This document shows, piece by piece, positions 1-7,266 of a DNA stretch of 22,767 nucleotides. The first letter of the stretch is position 1. Every line of letters begins with the position of its first letter. A program made the translations under genes and the position numbers. The notes under the pieces are model-generated. The model saw only the letters and a list, made by a program, of their open reading frames with translations, made no database searches and was not told the origin of the DNA. The stretch covers positions 46,789-69,555 of the forward strand of contig PKYZ01000152.1 of assembly GCA_003132865.1 (NCBI GenBank). Direction: 5' to 3'. Origin of the DNA: Bryobacterales bacterium. Its GTDB lineage: Bacteria > Acidobacteriota > Terriglobia > Bryobacterales > Bryobacteraceae.

Positions 1-979
1 CGCGCGCGATCAGCAGGTTGGCCAGGTTCGAACAGGCAATCAGCAGAACCAGCGCCACGATGGCCATCAGGGCCAATAACGGTTTGGAGTATGAATCGCG
101 CAGGTAGGACCGGCCCGTCGCGCCCGGCATGAGTTCCAGCGACATTTTCAGGAACTCGCGCTTCACGAAGGGCGACGCCTTGGCGAACTCCTTCTGCTGC
201 ACTTCCACGTCGAGAATCTGGTGGAAGAGCGGCTGCAAACCGGCCTGCGCTTTTTCGCGGGTCATACCGGGCTTAAGCCGGCCGAAGACTTCCACCCAGC
301 GAAAACGGCGGTCGTTTAGGCGGTTGAATGTGCCGCCCGGCGGCAAGCTGTTCGTCATCGTAATCGGGATGCGAATCTGCGGCGCAAATCCGGGCTCCAC
401 GCCGTCAAAGCCCGCCTGGCTTACACCGATCACCGTGAGCGGGTAACCGTTCACCATGATTTTCCTGCCCAGGATGCCGCGGTCGCCCGCGAAACGGTTC
501 TTCCAGTAGCCGTAGCTGAGAACCGCCAGCGGGTGGCCGCCCTGGTAAAGATCGTCGGAACCGGTGAAGACGCGGCCCATTGCGGCGCCGATGCCCAGCA
601 CGCGGAAGAAGTTGCCGGAGACCAATTCGCCTGTGACGAGTTCGGTCCGGCCTTCAAAGGAAGCGCTCATGGTGCTGGTATGCGTGCAAAGCATCCCGGC
701 GAAAACCTGATTTTTGTCGCGGATATCCTGGTACATGGGATACGAGAGCTTGTCGCGCCCGTTGTTTCCGCCGTAGTGGCGGCCGCGCCCGGCCAGCATC
801 GCCAGTTGTTGCGGATCTTTCACCGGCAGACGCCGCAGAATGAGCTGATGGATGAGCGTCAAAATGGCGGTATTGGCGCCGATTCCGAAAGCCAGCGAAA
901 GAATGGCTACGGCGCTGAACAGGGGCGCTTTGCGAAGGGTCCGGAAAGCGTAGCGGAGATCTTGCGGGAGAGCGGGCAT
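1..979 (-). CDS. ADOP-family ABC transporter permease, N-terminal part (C-terminus outside window)
   Basis: The minus frame from the ATG at 979 stays open to the window edge (326 codons). It begins MPALPQDLRYAFRTLRKAP, followed by a membrane helix (about residues 20-46, containing FGIGANTAI), a long extracytoplasmic MacB-like domain (about 47-295) with GELVSGNFFRVLGI and GRKIMVNGYPLTVIGV, and a second helix (about 303-326, ending NLANLLIAR) where the first FtsX domain begins. This is the standard start of acidobacterial duplicated orphan permeases, which are about 800 residues long, so roughly 40% is present. Such permeases are thought to work with MacB-type ATPases in export or envelope remodelling; no ATPase is visible here. 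The start fits the family, but no Shine-Dalgarno sequence precedes it; instead a TATAAT lies 4 bases upstream. Substrate unknown. Confidence 0.93.
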   Translation of the reverse strand, partial: MPALPQDLRYAFRTLRKAPLFSAVAILSLAFGIGANTAILTLIHQLILRRLPVKDPQQLAMLAGRGRHYGGNNGRDKLSYPMYQDIRDKNQVFAGMLCTHTSTMSASFEGRTELVTGELVSGNFFRVLGIGAAMGRVFTGSDDLYQGGHPLAVLSYGYWKNRFAGDRGILGRKIMVNGYPLTVIGVSQAGFDGVEPGFAPQIRIPITMTNSLPPGGTFNRLNDRRFRWVEVFGRLKPGMTREKAQAGLQPLFHQILDVEVQQKEFAKASPFVKREFLKMSLELMPGATGRSYLRDSYSKPLLALMAIVALVLLIACSNLANLLIAR

Positions 980-983
980 GGTG

Positions 984-991
984 ATTATACT
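984..991 (-). promoter_or_regulatory. -10 box (TATAAT) immediately upstream of the ADOP gene; overlapping TATACT on the other strand
   Basis: On the minus strand a perfect TATAAT (984-989) lies 4 bases before the ATG at 979. A transcript from it would start at or next to the start codon. No good -35 hexamer is seen at 16-18 bases. On the plus strand the same bases give TATACT (986-991) with TTGCGG 18 bases upstream (962-967), which could start the propeller gene at 1102 with a leader of about 100 bases. Motif match only. Confidence 0.4.
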
Positions 992-1101
992 GCGCGCGCG
1001 GCAAAAAGTTACGCAAGACCAGCGGCCATCCCGATTCCGCGATCCCAAAAATACTCAACGAACCAAGCGTAACCGGCGTCAAAGACAGGGAGGAGGGCGT
1101 A

Positions 1102-2295
1102 ATGCTGTTGCTCGCCGCGTCGCTTCTATTCATTCCGCATTACGAGGTCACACGCGCGCCAGAGGTGGGCGCAGTTTTGCTGACCACCGACGCAAAGGGC
1201 TACGCCTATGTGGCGAGCCAGTCGGTGAAAACGAGCGCGGCGTCTGTCACCAGGCTGGATCCGGACGGCAACCTGGTTTATGAGGTTTCGCCCATGACGA
1301 ATGCGGGAAACATCACAGTAAGCGTGCTGGATGCCGCCGGCAACATCTATCTGGCTCTTTCCGTTTCACCCCCTTCCGGAGGATTGGTAGAAGGCTTTGT
1401 GGCGAAGGTGGATCCGTCGGGGAAGGTGCTCTTCAATTACGGCTTCCTGGCGCCTCTCGCCAACGCTCTGGCACTGGCCTCGGACGGAAGCATCTATCTC
1501 GCCGGTTCCGCGATACCGGCAACGCTGCGGACTACACCAGGCGCCTGGGTGCCGGGTTCCCAGACGCCAACGTTGCAGGCTTGGAACCCCTTTGCAATAC
1601 GGTTGAGTCCAGCGGGCCGAGTAGTGTATGCCACCTTCCTCGACAACTCTGGTGCGGCGCCGGCCAATGACTATCCGAGCGGCACGGCGATCGCGGTGGA
1701 TGCCGCCGGGAACGCCTACATTGGAGGCCAGACGTTCGACCCGAATTTCCCCACGACGCCGGGCGCCTACCTGACTCAGTGTTGCACCACAACCAGCCCT
1801 GCCGCGGCCTTCCTGATGAAGCTGAATCCCTCTGGCAGTGCGCCGATTTACTCTACGTTTCTTCCCGGCGATACGCCCACCTCGATCGTCTTGGATGCGG
1901 CGGGCAACGCGAACGTGACCATCGCTGCGATGGTTTCGGCGGCGGCCATCAGCACCGGCCAAGTCAGCGCGGGCGGAGGCCAGTTGACGGGACTGACGAC
2001 CACGCAACTGGACTCGCTCTTGCCCAACGGCTTGGGGCAAGCCTACGGCGCCGCGATTCCGGACGGGCACGGGAACATCCTGGTGACGGGCCAATCGGCG
2101 CCGTCCGGTTTGACGATTTCCGAGGGAGCGTGCTCTTGTGGGACCAACCTCGTGGCGATCGTGAGAGAGGGGGACGGCTCCGTTTTGTATGCCAGCCTCT
2201 TGCCGAATGGCGCGGGCGGTTTGGGCATCGCTCCCGATGGCAGCGGCGGATTCGTGGTCCTGGGAACGGGATCGGGACCAAGATTCGTGCCGTAG
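1102..2295 (+). CDS. SBBP-type beta-propeller protein, N-terminal fragment of a broken gene
   Basis: The ATG at 1102 follows a clear ribosome site (GGGAGGAGG, about 1088-1096). The product opens with a short hydrophobic stretch (MLLLAASLLFIP), probably an export signal. It then has repeated blades with the D-A-A/D-G-x-(G)-N-x-Y pattern: LDAAGNIYLAL, ASDGSIYLAGS, VDAAGNAYIGGQT with FPTTPGAY, LDAAGNANVTI, IPDGHGNILVTGQ and APDGSGGFVVLGTG. This matches the SBBP (seven-bladed propeller) repeats abundant in Solibacter extracellular proteins. Reading stops at TAG 2293-2295. The frame continues directly at 2296 and carries a Solibacter-type C-terminal domain, so the stop appears to result from an inverted segment (see 2275-2420). 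The fragment could be translated alone, but the ancestral protein was about 650 residues. Role unknown; probably a secreted or surface structural or binding protein. Confidence 0.75.
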   Translation: MLLLAASLLFIPHYEVTRAPEVGAVLLTTDAKGYAYVASQSVKTSAASVTRLDPDGNLVYEVSPMTNAGNITVSVLDAAGNIYLALSVSPPSGGLVEGFVAKVDPSGKVLFNYGFLAPLANALALASDGSIYLAGSAIPATLRTTPGAWVPGSQTPTLQAWNPFAIRLSPAGRVVYATFLDNSGAAPANDYPSGTAIAVDAAGNAYIGGQTFDPNFPTTPGAYLTQCCTTTSPAAAFLMKLNPSGSAPIYSTFLPGDTPTSIVLDAAGNANVTIAAMVSAAAISTGQVSAGGGQLTGLTTTQLDSLLPNGLGQAYGAAIPDGHGNILVTGQSAPSGLTISEGACSCGTNLVAIVREGDGSVLYASLLPNGAGGLGIAPDGSGGFVVLGTGSGPRFVP

Positions 2296-2420
2296 ATGCC
2301 TACCATCTCGCCCGGCGCAAGGCCTTCGCCGACGAGGTTTTCCGCCACGTTGGCTAACCCGAAAATGGCAGGTGCAGGCGTGAAAGCCGGTGCGAACCGC
2401 GTCAGCATGGCCAGCGGCCG
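2275..2420 (-). other. Apparent micro-inversion carrying the start of the C-terminal domain on the wrong strand
   Basis: Read on the minus strand, about 2420 down to 2272 encodes TRFAPAFTPAPAIFGLANVA, then ENLVGEGLAPGEMVGIYG and TNLGP. This is the expected beginning of the Solibacter C-terminal domain, whose family pattern is roughly 'VNAASF...(V/I)APGE(I/M)V.I(F/Y)G(T/S)NLGP'. The plus strand on the right (from about 2430) supplies the next part of the same domain (GGALPLELGGTEVLFNGI), and the left supplies the propeller. The plus frame on both sides is the same, and the plus-strand reading inside the segment is not domain-like and contains the stop. The breakpoints are my estimate (left about 2265-2290, right about 2400-2435). 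Only a short inverted match (GACC/GGTC) was seen near them. Confidence 0.6.
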
Positions 2421-3062
2421 GTCATTCGCGTACACGCCACCCGGCGTGCTCGCGGGATTCGCAGGCGGCGCATTGCCACTGGAACTGGGTGGGACGGAAG
2501 TCTTGTTTAACGGCATCCGTGCGCCGCTGCGGTGGGCTGGCAATGGTCAGGTCGACGCTCTCGTGCCATTCGAGTTGAGCGGCAGCCGGACGGCCAGCCT
2601 GCACGTGCGTGTGAACGGATACTTGAGCAATGTGGCGCACCTGCCGGTGCTGACGGCGGAGCCCGCCATCTTCAGCTATCAATCGGGGTTTGCGCTGGCC
2701 CTCAATCGGGATGGCAGCATCAATAGCCAGCAGAACCCGGCTCAACTTGGGTCGGTTGTGACGATTTTTGTGAACGGCGCCGGTCTGCAGACGCCCACGC
2801 CCGCCGACGGCACCCTGGCGCCATTCGGTCCGCTGGCCGCATCGCCGGTCGAAGTTCAGGCACCCGTGCCTGGCAGTTATGGTGAGCCGATCTGGGAAAC
2901 ACCCATGTGCTCTACGAGGGAGCAGCCCCGGGCGAGATTGCCGGCCTGCTGCAAGTGAATTTCCGGCTGCCCGCTGCGCAAGCGCCCTTCCAAAACGGCG
3001 GAATGGATATCGTGGCGATCGTTGGTGGTCTGTCCACTTCAGCCGCCATTTGGACGCAATAG
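2296..3062 (+). pseudogene. C-terminal remnant of the propeller gene (Solibacter C-terminal domain), frameshifted near its end
   Basis: In the same frame as the 1102 gene, this stretch encodes GGALPLELGGTEVLFNGI, then VDALVPFELSGSRTASLHVR, VNGYLSNVAHLPV, AEPAIFSYQSG, ALNRDGSINSQQNPAQLGSV and VTIFVNGAGLQTPTPADGT. That is the expected order of the Solibacter C-terminal domain. The frame ends artificially at 2958. From about 2895 the domain continues one frame over: GNTHVLYEGAAPGEIAGLLQ, VNFRLP, ending AAIWTQ at TAG 3060-3062. Restoring one G in the GGG at 2894-2896 would rejoin the two frames. The ATG at 2296 has no ribosome site and directly follows the upstream stop, so I do not regard it as a real start. 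With the inversion upstream this makes two lesions, consistent with a dying gene; a sequencing error in the G run remains possible for the second. Confidence 0.72.
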
Positions 3063-3319
3063 CGCGTAGTGGCAGTCTACTCAGGCGGCTGCCGGCCCAC
3101 TTCGCCGCGGCCTGCTGCCTCCACCAAGGGCGCAAAACCAAGGCGATACCCGCGCGGCGGCACTCCGCCGAGGACACACACGAATACGCGGTAACGTACG
3201 GGCCGCCGCGCTCGTCCTCCATCTTCGTGCCCTCCGCGCCATTAGATAACCAACATTAAGTGGTGCTAGTGGCTGTGCTTTTTGTTACACTCAAAATCAC
3301 CCAATTGAGGGGAATTCCG
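3063..3319 (+). other. Intergenic stretch with a GC hairpin and a possible promoter
   Basis: No convincing gene. A perfect 6-bp stem with a 4-base loop, CGGCGG-CACT-CCGCCG, lies at 3155-3170, but no T run follows, so it is a poor candidate for an intrinsic terminator. An extended -10 (TGT TACACT, 3283-3291) lies near the right end. The remaining sequence is GC-rich with no recognised element. Confidence 0.4.
3283..3291 (+). promoter_or_regulatory. Possible extended -10 promoter of the methyltransferase operon
   Basis: TGT followed by TACACT fits the TGn-TAnnnT extended -10 form and stands 28 bases before the ATG at 3320. A T-rich stretch lies just upstream, but no clear -35. It would drive the five-gene cluster to 7242. 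Motif match only. Confidence 0.3.
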
Positions 3320-3847
3320 ATGCGAAGACGCCATATTCTATGGGTGCTGATCGGCGCCGCAGTTTGGGCGCAGGATCCGGCCAAGCTGGCGCCTTATTAT
3401 CCAACTCCCGAGAGCATTGTTTTGAAGATGCTGGAACTGGGCGGGCTCAAACCAGGCGAAAAGATGTTCGATCTGGGCAGCGGCGACGGACGCATCGTCA
3501 TCGCGGCAGCCCAGAAGTTCCACGCGGACGCCATCGGCGTGGAGTTGGACAAAGATCTGTGCCGGCAAAGCCTGGAGCGCATCCGCAAGCTCGGTTTGGA
3601 AAAAACCGCGCAGATCGTCAATGGCGATATTCTGAAGCAGGATTACAGTTCCGCGGATTTAATTACGGTATATCTGTTGCCAAATTCCAACGATAAAGTG
3701 CAGCCGCTGCTGGAGCGGCAATTGAAAAACGGAGCGCGCGTCGTCGCGCACGATTTCGAATTCAGGGGCTGGACGCCGGTAAAGGTGGAAGATATCGAAG
3801 ATGATGGCGAGGGCCGCAGCCACACACTTTTTCTATATCGGCGTTAG
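3320..3847 (+). CDS. Exported class I SAM-dependent methyltransferase
   Basis: I start it at ATG 3320 because GAGGGGA (3307-3313) stands 6 bases upstream and the reading gives an N-terminal signal: MRRRHILWVLIGAAVWA followed by QDP, with predicted cleavage near residue 17. The 175-residue product has YYPTPESIVLKMLEL, the SAM-binding glycine loop FDLGSGDGR (50-58), an acidic end of strand 2 (GVELD), a motif-II-like NGDIL and a VYLLPN stretch, ending VVAHDFEFRGW. This matches a small methyltransferase family with signal peptides that is common in Acidobacteria. The substrate is unknown. SAM is not expected outside the cytoplasm, so either the signal is an uncleaved anchor or the fold does something else. 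The next gene begins 17 bases downstream, probably in one operon. Confidence 0.85.
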   Translation: MRRRHILWVLIGAAVWAQDPAKLAPYYPTPESIVLKMLELGGLKPGEKMFDLGSGDGRIVIAAAQKFHADAIGVELDKDLCRQSLERIRKLGLEKTAQIVNGDILKQDYSSADLITVYLLPNSNDKVQPLLERQLKNGARVVAHDFEFRGWTPVKVEDIEDDGEGRSHTLFLYRR

Positions 3848-3864
3848 CCACATGATGAGCGCAA

Positions 3865-5019
3865 GTGCCAGGTGATATGGTTCCGTTCCCGGCCGCCTGG
3901 AGGCTCGTTTTACTGTGGGCGCGGCCGGTGTTCGCAGCCGCTGGATTGGCCAGTGGGTTGCTGCTTTCCCCCCGGTCCACTCCCTGGGCGGTCGCGGCTG
4001 CCGGCGTGTATCTGGTCTTCAGCTTGCTGGTGCCACTCGGAAAGCGGAACGGCGGCGCTTTCGCCTTGCTGGTGCTCTTTGCGGATGTAGTCTTTTTTCT
4101 GGTGCTGGTCGGCGCCGGCATCGGCTCCGTCATTTGGCTTCCCGCCCTCTACTACCTCTACTTGCTCGCAGAGGCGGTGTTCGTATACCGCCCGCCCGAG
4201 GTTTTGATTGTAGCGGTGGTGAGCGCGATCTTCTGCGTCGCCGTGCAATCGCAGAACGTATTCCCCATCAGGCGCACCGCGGTGGTCGCCGGCGCGCTGG
4301 CCTACGCGTTCGCGTTCTATAAGAAGCGCTTGGAATCGCGCATGGAGGAACTGACGTGCGAAGCCCGCGAGACCAATGAGGAAGCCCGGCGCGCGCGGGA
4401 GGTGGAACGGCAGCGGATCGCCTCCGATTTCCATGACGGCCCGCTGCAAAGCTTCATCAGCCTGCAGATGCGGCTGGAGATTCTGCGCAAACTCCTGGAG
4501 CGGGATTTCGGCACTGGAATGGACGACCTGAGAGACCTGCAGGAACTGGCGCTGCAACAGGTGAAGGAGCTGCGGGCGTTCGTCCGAAGCATGCGGCCGC
4601 CGGATATGCAGGGATCCAACCTGTACGCCTCGGCGCGGCGGATCTGCGAGAATTTTCAGAAGGAAAGCGGCATTCCGGTGTCTTTCGTGGGCGGCGAGGG
4701 CCCCCTGAAGTTCCCTGAAGAAATGGCTTCGGAAGTTATCCAGATGCTCCGCGAGGCCCTCCACAACGTACTGAAACACGCGGGCGCCACGCGCGTGGCA
4801 GTCTCTTTGGAGCGGGTGGCCAAGACGCTCGAGTTATCGGTGGACGACAATGGCGGCGGCTTCCACTTCAGCGGCGTTTATTCGTTGGACGAATTGGAAC
4901 TGCTGCGTCTGGGGCCAGCCAGTTTTCAACGGCGCGCGCGTGCGCTGAATGCGGAGATGACGCTGGAATCGCGGCCCGGGCGGGGCGCCGGCCTGAAGCT
5001 GCGCGTACCGATTCCATGA
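3865..5019 (+). CDS. Orphan membrane sensor histidine kinase, NarL/DesK class
   Basis: The 384-residue product has a hydrophobic N-terminal half (about 5-6 helices, residues 10-150), a helical linker (152-180), a HisKA_3-type dimerisation and phosphoacceptor motif (ERQRIASDFHDGPLQ, His190), and an HATPase_c domain with the N box REALHNVLKHA (296-306), the G1 box DDNGGGF (327-333) and the G2 box SRPGRGAGLKLRV near the end. These kinases normally phosphorylate a LuxR-type response regulator; none is encoded in the window, so the partner is unknown. The start could be GTG 3865 or ATG 3877, four codons later; neither has a strong ribosome site. The stop overlaps the next gene's start (ATGA at 5016-5019), indicating translational coupling. 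Confidence 0.9.
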   Translation: MPGDMVPFPAAWRLVLLWARPVFAAAGLASGLLLSPRSTPWAVAAAGVYLVFSLLVPLGKRNGGAFALLVLFADVVFFLVLVGAGIGSVIWLPALYYLYLLAEAVFVYRPPEVLIVAVVSAIFCVAVQSQNVFPIRRTAVVAGALAYAFAFYKKRLESRMEELTCEARETNEEARRAREVERQRIASDFHDGPLQSFISLQMRLEILRKLLERDFGTGMDDLRDLQELALQQVKELRAFVRSMRPPDMQGSNLYASARRICENFQKESGIPVSFVGGEGPLKFPEEMASEVIQMLREALHNVLKHAGATRVAVSLERVAKTLELSVDDNGGGFHFSGVYSLDELELLRLGPASFQRRARALNAEMTLESRPGRGAGLKLRVPIP

Positions 5020-6056
5020 ACTGCATTATGCCGATGCGCGCCATTGGCGGCTGCGCGCTTTGCCTTCTCTCGTTCGCATGCCTCGGCTGCGGCTACTCCG
5101 ATTTCCGTCTCCCGGAGCTGGCGCCCGCCGAGCCCCAGGTGCGTTACGAATGGGAACCTCGCGACGCTCCGGTTTTGCCGCATGGCGGCCCAGGCGAGTG
5201 GGACTCGCACGATGCCTTGAACCCCTCCGTGGTCCGCCGCGGCGCCGCCTATTACAACTTCTATTCGGGTTTCGACGGGAAGACCTGGCGCACGATCCTG
5301 GCGACTTCCGCCGACGGCCTCGCCTGGAAGAAGGAAGGCGTCGTGCTGGCTCCCGAGCCACGTTCCGGCGAAGCCGGGTACATCGCGGCGAACGGCTCCG
5401 CCCTTTTCGCAGAAGGCGGGTTCCTGTATTGGTACCAGGCCGGACCCAAGGAAACGCCCCGGCTGGGATTGGCTCGCTCCAGCGACGGCCGGCATTGGCG
5501 CAAGGCGCAGTTTCCGGTGATGGATTACGGTCCGCGCGGGAGTTGGGACGAACGCGGGCTGGCCGATCCCTATGTCCTCAAGGTGGGCCGGTATTTCTTC
5601 CTGTTCTACTTGGGCGAGGATCGCGCGCGGCGGCAGCGGTTAGGGGTGGCCCGGTCTCTGGACGCTGAACATTGGCAAAAGCTGAGGTCCAACCCGATCC
5701 TGGAAATCGGCAAATATGGCAGCTTCGATGAAATGGGGCTGGGCGAGCCGGCCGTGTGGATCGCGCACGGCTATTACTGGATGCTGTATACCGGCCGCGA
5801 TACGCGGCAGAATCGACGGCTTGGAATGGCGCGCTCCACCGATGGCGTTCGCTGGGAAAAACTGCCGGCGGTCTTTGAGGGGAGCCAGCCGTGGGACAGC
5901 CAGGTGATTTGCGACCCAACCATCGAACTGCTGGACGGCCGGTTGACCGTATGGTTCGGCGGCGGCGATGCGCCATCGCCGGACGAGAACCTCAACGGGC
6001 AGATCGGCGTGGCGACCTTGCATGCCGTCGATGCCGGCAATAAGCTGGCAAAATGA
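5016..6056 (+). CDS. Exported five-bladed beta-propeller lipoprotein, glycoside hydrolase (GH43/GH130)-like fold
   Basis: The 346-residue product starts in an ATGA overlap with the kinase gene. Residues 1-25 form a signal ending SFACLGC-G, so Cys25 is a probable lipid anchor site (the lipobox is not perfect). Five similar blades follow: AYYNFYSGFDGKTWRT with ATSADGLAWKK, FLYWYQAGPKETPRLG with ARSSDGRHWRK, YFFLFYLGEDRARRQRLG with ARSLDAEHWQK, YYWMLYTGRDTRQNRRLG with ARSTDGVRWEK, and LTVWFGGGDAPSPDENLNGQIG. Acidic residues begin the blades (DALNPS, LADPYV, LGEPAV, DPTIEL), as in five-bladed glycosidases. The fold is well supported; activity and sugar are not. It may only bind carbohydrate. Membership of the kinase operon suggests a link to sensing or use of an extracellular polymer. 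Confidence 0.78.
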   Translation: MNCIMPMRAIGGCALCLLSFACLGCGYSDFRLPELAPAEPQVRYEWEPRDAPVLPHGGPGEWDSHDALNPSVVRRGAAYYNFYSGFDGKTWRTILATSADGLAWKKEGVVLAPEPRSGEAGYIAANGSALFAEGGFLYWYQAGPKETPRLGLARSSDGRHWRKAQFPVMDYGPRGSWDERGLADPYVLKVGRYFFLFYLGEDRARRQRLGVARSLDAEHWQKLRSNPILEIGKYGSFDEMGLGEPAVWIAHGYYWMLYTGRDTRQNRRLGMARSTDGVRWEKLPAVFEGSQPWDSQVICDPTIELLDGRLTVWFGGGDAPSPDENLNGQIGVATLHAVDAGNKLAK

Positions 6057-6060
6057 AGTG

Positions 6061-6810
6061 ATGGACGCGAACCGGATTCCGGAGGATGTAGCCGCCGCTA
6101 TCGAGGAGTGTTGGCCGGATGGCGTGGTGGAAGAGTTCGATACCGATGAGTCGTACTGTTGCGACATCCATGCGGCATTGGAGCGGGATTTGCGCAAGAT
6201 CCCGGGAGCCGAGCTGCTGTGGCAGACCGAAGCGGAGGACAACTCTGCCCATTGGGACGACGACGAGGACGATGAGGACGATGAGCCGCCGCCTTTCAGA
6301 CCGGACTTTCAGTCCTATCACGTTTTCTTCCCGGCCCCAAAGGGCAGTGAATTCGAATTCGAAACCGAGACCGAGAACCTGGAAGAGCCGGACCCGGAAG
6401 ACCCCGATGGCGAACTGGCCACTGTTACGTATCCGGGCCGCGGCCGTTACGGTTGTGGCGTGGCGGTCTCTTTGGCCACTCCGTTCGCGGCCATCCGCTT
6501 CTCCGAGCATGCCCACTTCGAGGACGGCAGCACCTGGACAGCCGATCCGAGCGAAGGCGCATACTCCGACGAGGAGACTGGCGAACCGGTCGATCCCGCT
6601 GCGCACCACGGGGACATTTTAGGTGAAAGCGCATTCGCCAAGCTGGAGAACCTGCGCGCGCGAATCGCCAAGGTCCTGGCGAAGCACGGCGTGGTCGTTC
6701 TGGATCAAGCCATTCTGGATTTGCCGGCGCCGGAACTCAAGGCGGATAGCGAAGTATTCATGAACAAGACGCTATCGGTGCGGGATGCATTCTTCTTTCG
6801 CGGAGTGTGA
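6061..6810 (+). CDS. Highly acidic protein of unknown function
   Basis: The 249-residue product starts at ATG 6061, 4 bases after the previous stop; a GTG lies directly before it. No ribosome site is seen, so coupling is likely. I do not recognise a family. It has no signal peptide or membrane helix. The middle is very acidic (WDDDEDDEDDEPPPF, then EFEFETETENLEEPDPEDPDG). After this a possibly folded part contains RYGCGVAVSLATPFAAIRFS and HFEDGSTWTADPS. The C-terminal 60 residues look helical (FAKLENLRARIAKVLAKHGV) and end VRDAFFFRGV. Its stop is followed with no gap by the ATG of the next gene, so the two are probably made together. No function is assigned. Confidence 0.75.
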   Translation: MDANRIPEDVAAAIEECWPDGVVEEFDTDESYCCDIHAALERDLRKIPGAELLWQTEAEDNSAHWDDDEDDEDDEPPPFRPDFQSYHVFFPAPKGSEFEFETETENLEEPDPEDPDGELATVTYPGRGRYGCGVAVSLATPFAAIRFSEHAHFEDGSTWTADPSEGAYSDEETGEPVDPAAHHGDILGESAFAKLENLRARIAKVLAKHGVVVLDQAILDLPAPELKADSEVFMNKTLSVRDAFFFRGV

Positions 6811-7242
6811 ATGCGCGATTCTATCCGACTACTCCGTCGCGCCCTGCCGTTGGTCAGCGTCGCGGTAATCGCCGCCGTGATCTACGATGGCTGGATCTTC
6901 TACTCGCGCTGGAGAAGCGCGCGGGAGACCGGGCAGGCGCGCCAGACCGAGGAAGCGCGCCGTGCCCGCCAGACGCTCGATCTAATTGGTGGAACGGACT
7001 TCAGGATTATCAATTTCTATGCTTCTCCGCAGGTGATCCGCCGCGGAACCCAGGCCAAAATCTGCTTTGGAGTCTACGGAGCAAAGCGAGTCCGTATCGA
7101 GCCCGCGGTAGGGGATCTACGTCCGGCAGCAAGTTACTGCTTGCAGGTCGCGCCCCGGAAAGACACCGCATACAAGCTCATCGCCGAAGACGGCGCGGGG
7201 CACACTGCCACCGCCAGCCTCGTAATCAAGGTCCTTCGTTAG
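6811..7242 (+). CDS. Membrane-anchored protein with Ig-like extracytoplasmic domain
   Basis: The 143-residue product begins at the base after the preceding stop. One N-terminal membrane helix (about 11-31) is followed by a charged helical linker (ARETGQARQTEEARRARQ), then a beta-rich domain: INFYASPQVIRRGTQAKICF, GVYGAKRVRIEPAVGDL, ASYCLQVAPRKDTAYKLIAE, ending TASLVIKVL. The 'FYASP..I.RG....CFGV..A..V.I.P' pattern recurs in acidobacterial Ig-like domains. Cys85 and Cys110 could form a disulfide if the domain is periplasmic. It probably has a structural or binding role at the envelope. It is the last gene of the cluster and converges on the arylsulfotransferase gene with only 24 bases between them. 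Confidence 0.75.
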   Translation: MRDSIRLLRRALPLVSVAVIAAVIYDGWIFYSRWRSARETGQARQTEEARRARQTLDLIGGTDFRIINFYASPQVIRRGTQAKICFGVYGAKRVRIEPAVGDLRPAASYCLQVAPRKDTAYKLIAEDGAGHTATASLVIKVLR

Positions 7243-7266
7243 TTCATTCCGCGGATCTTCCGTTCC

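Noticed and set aside
654..1133. Minus-strand 159-codon frame and plus-strand 533-1072 frame
   Set aside because: Both overlap the clear ADOP permease reading frame, which is open to the window edge and matches its family residue by residue.
3155..3170. CGGCGG-CACT-CCGCCG hairpin as an intrinsic terminator
   Set aside because: Perfect stem but no T tract, and it lies nearly 100 bases past the gene end.
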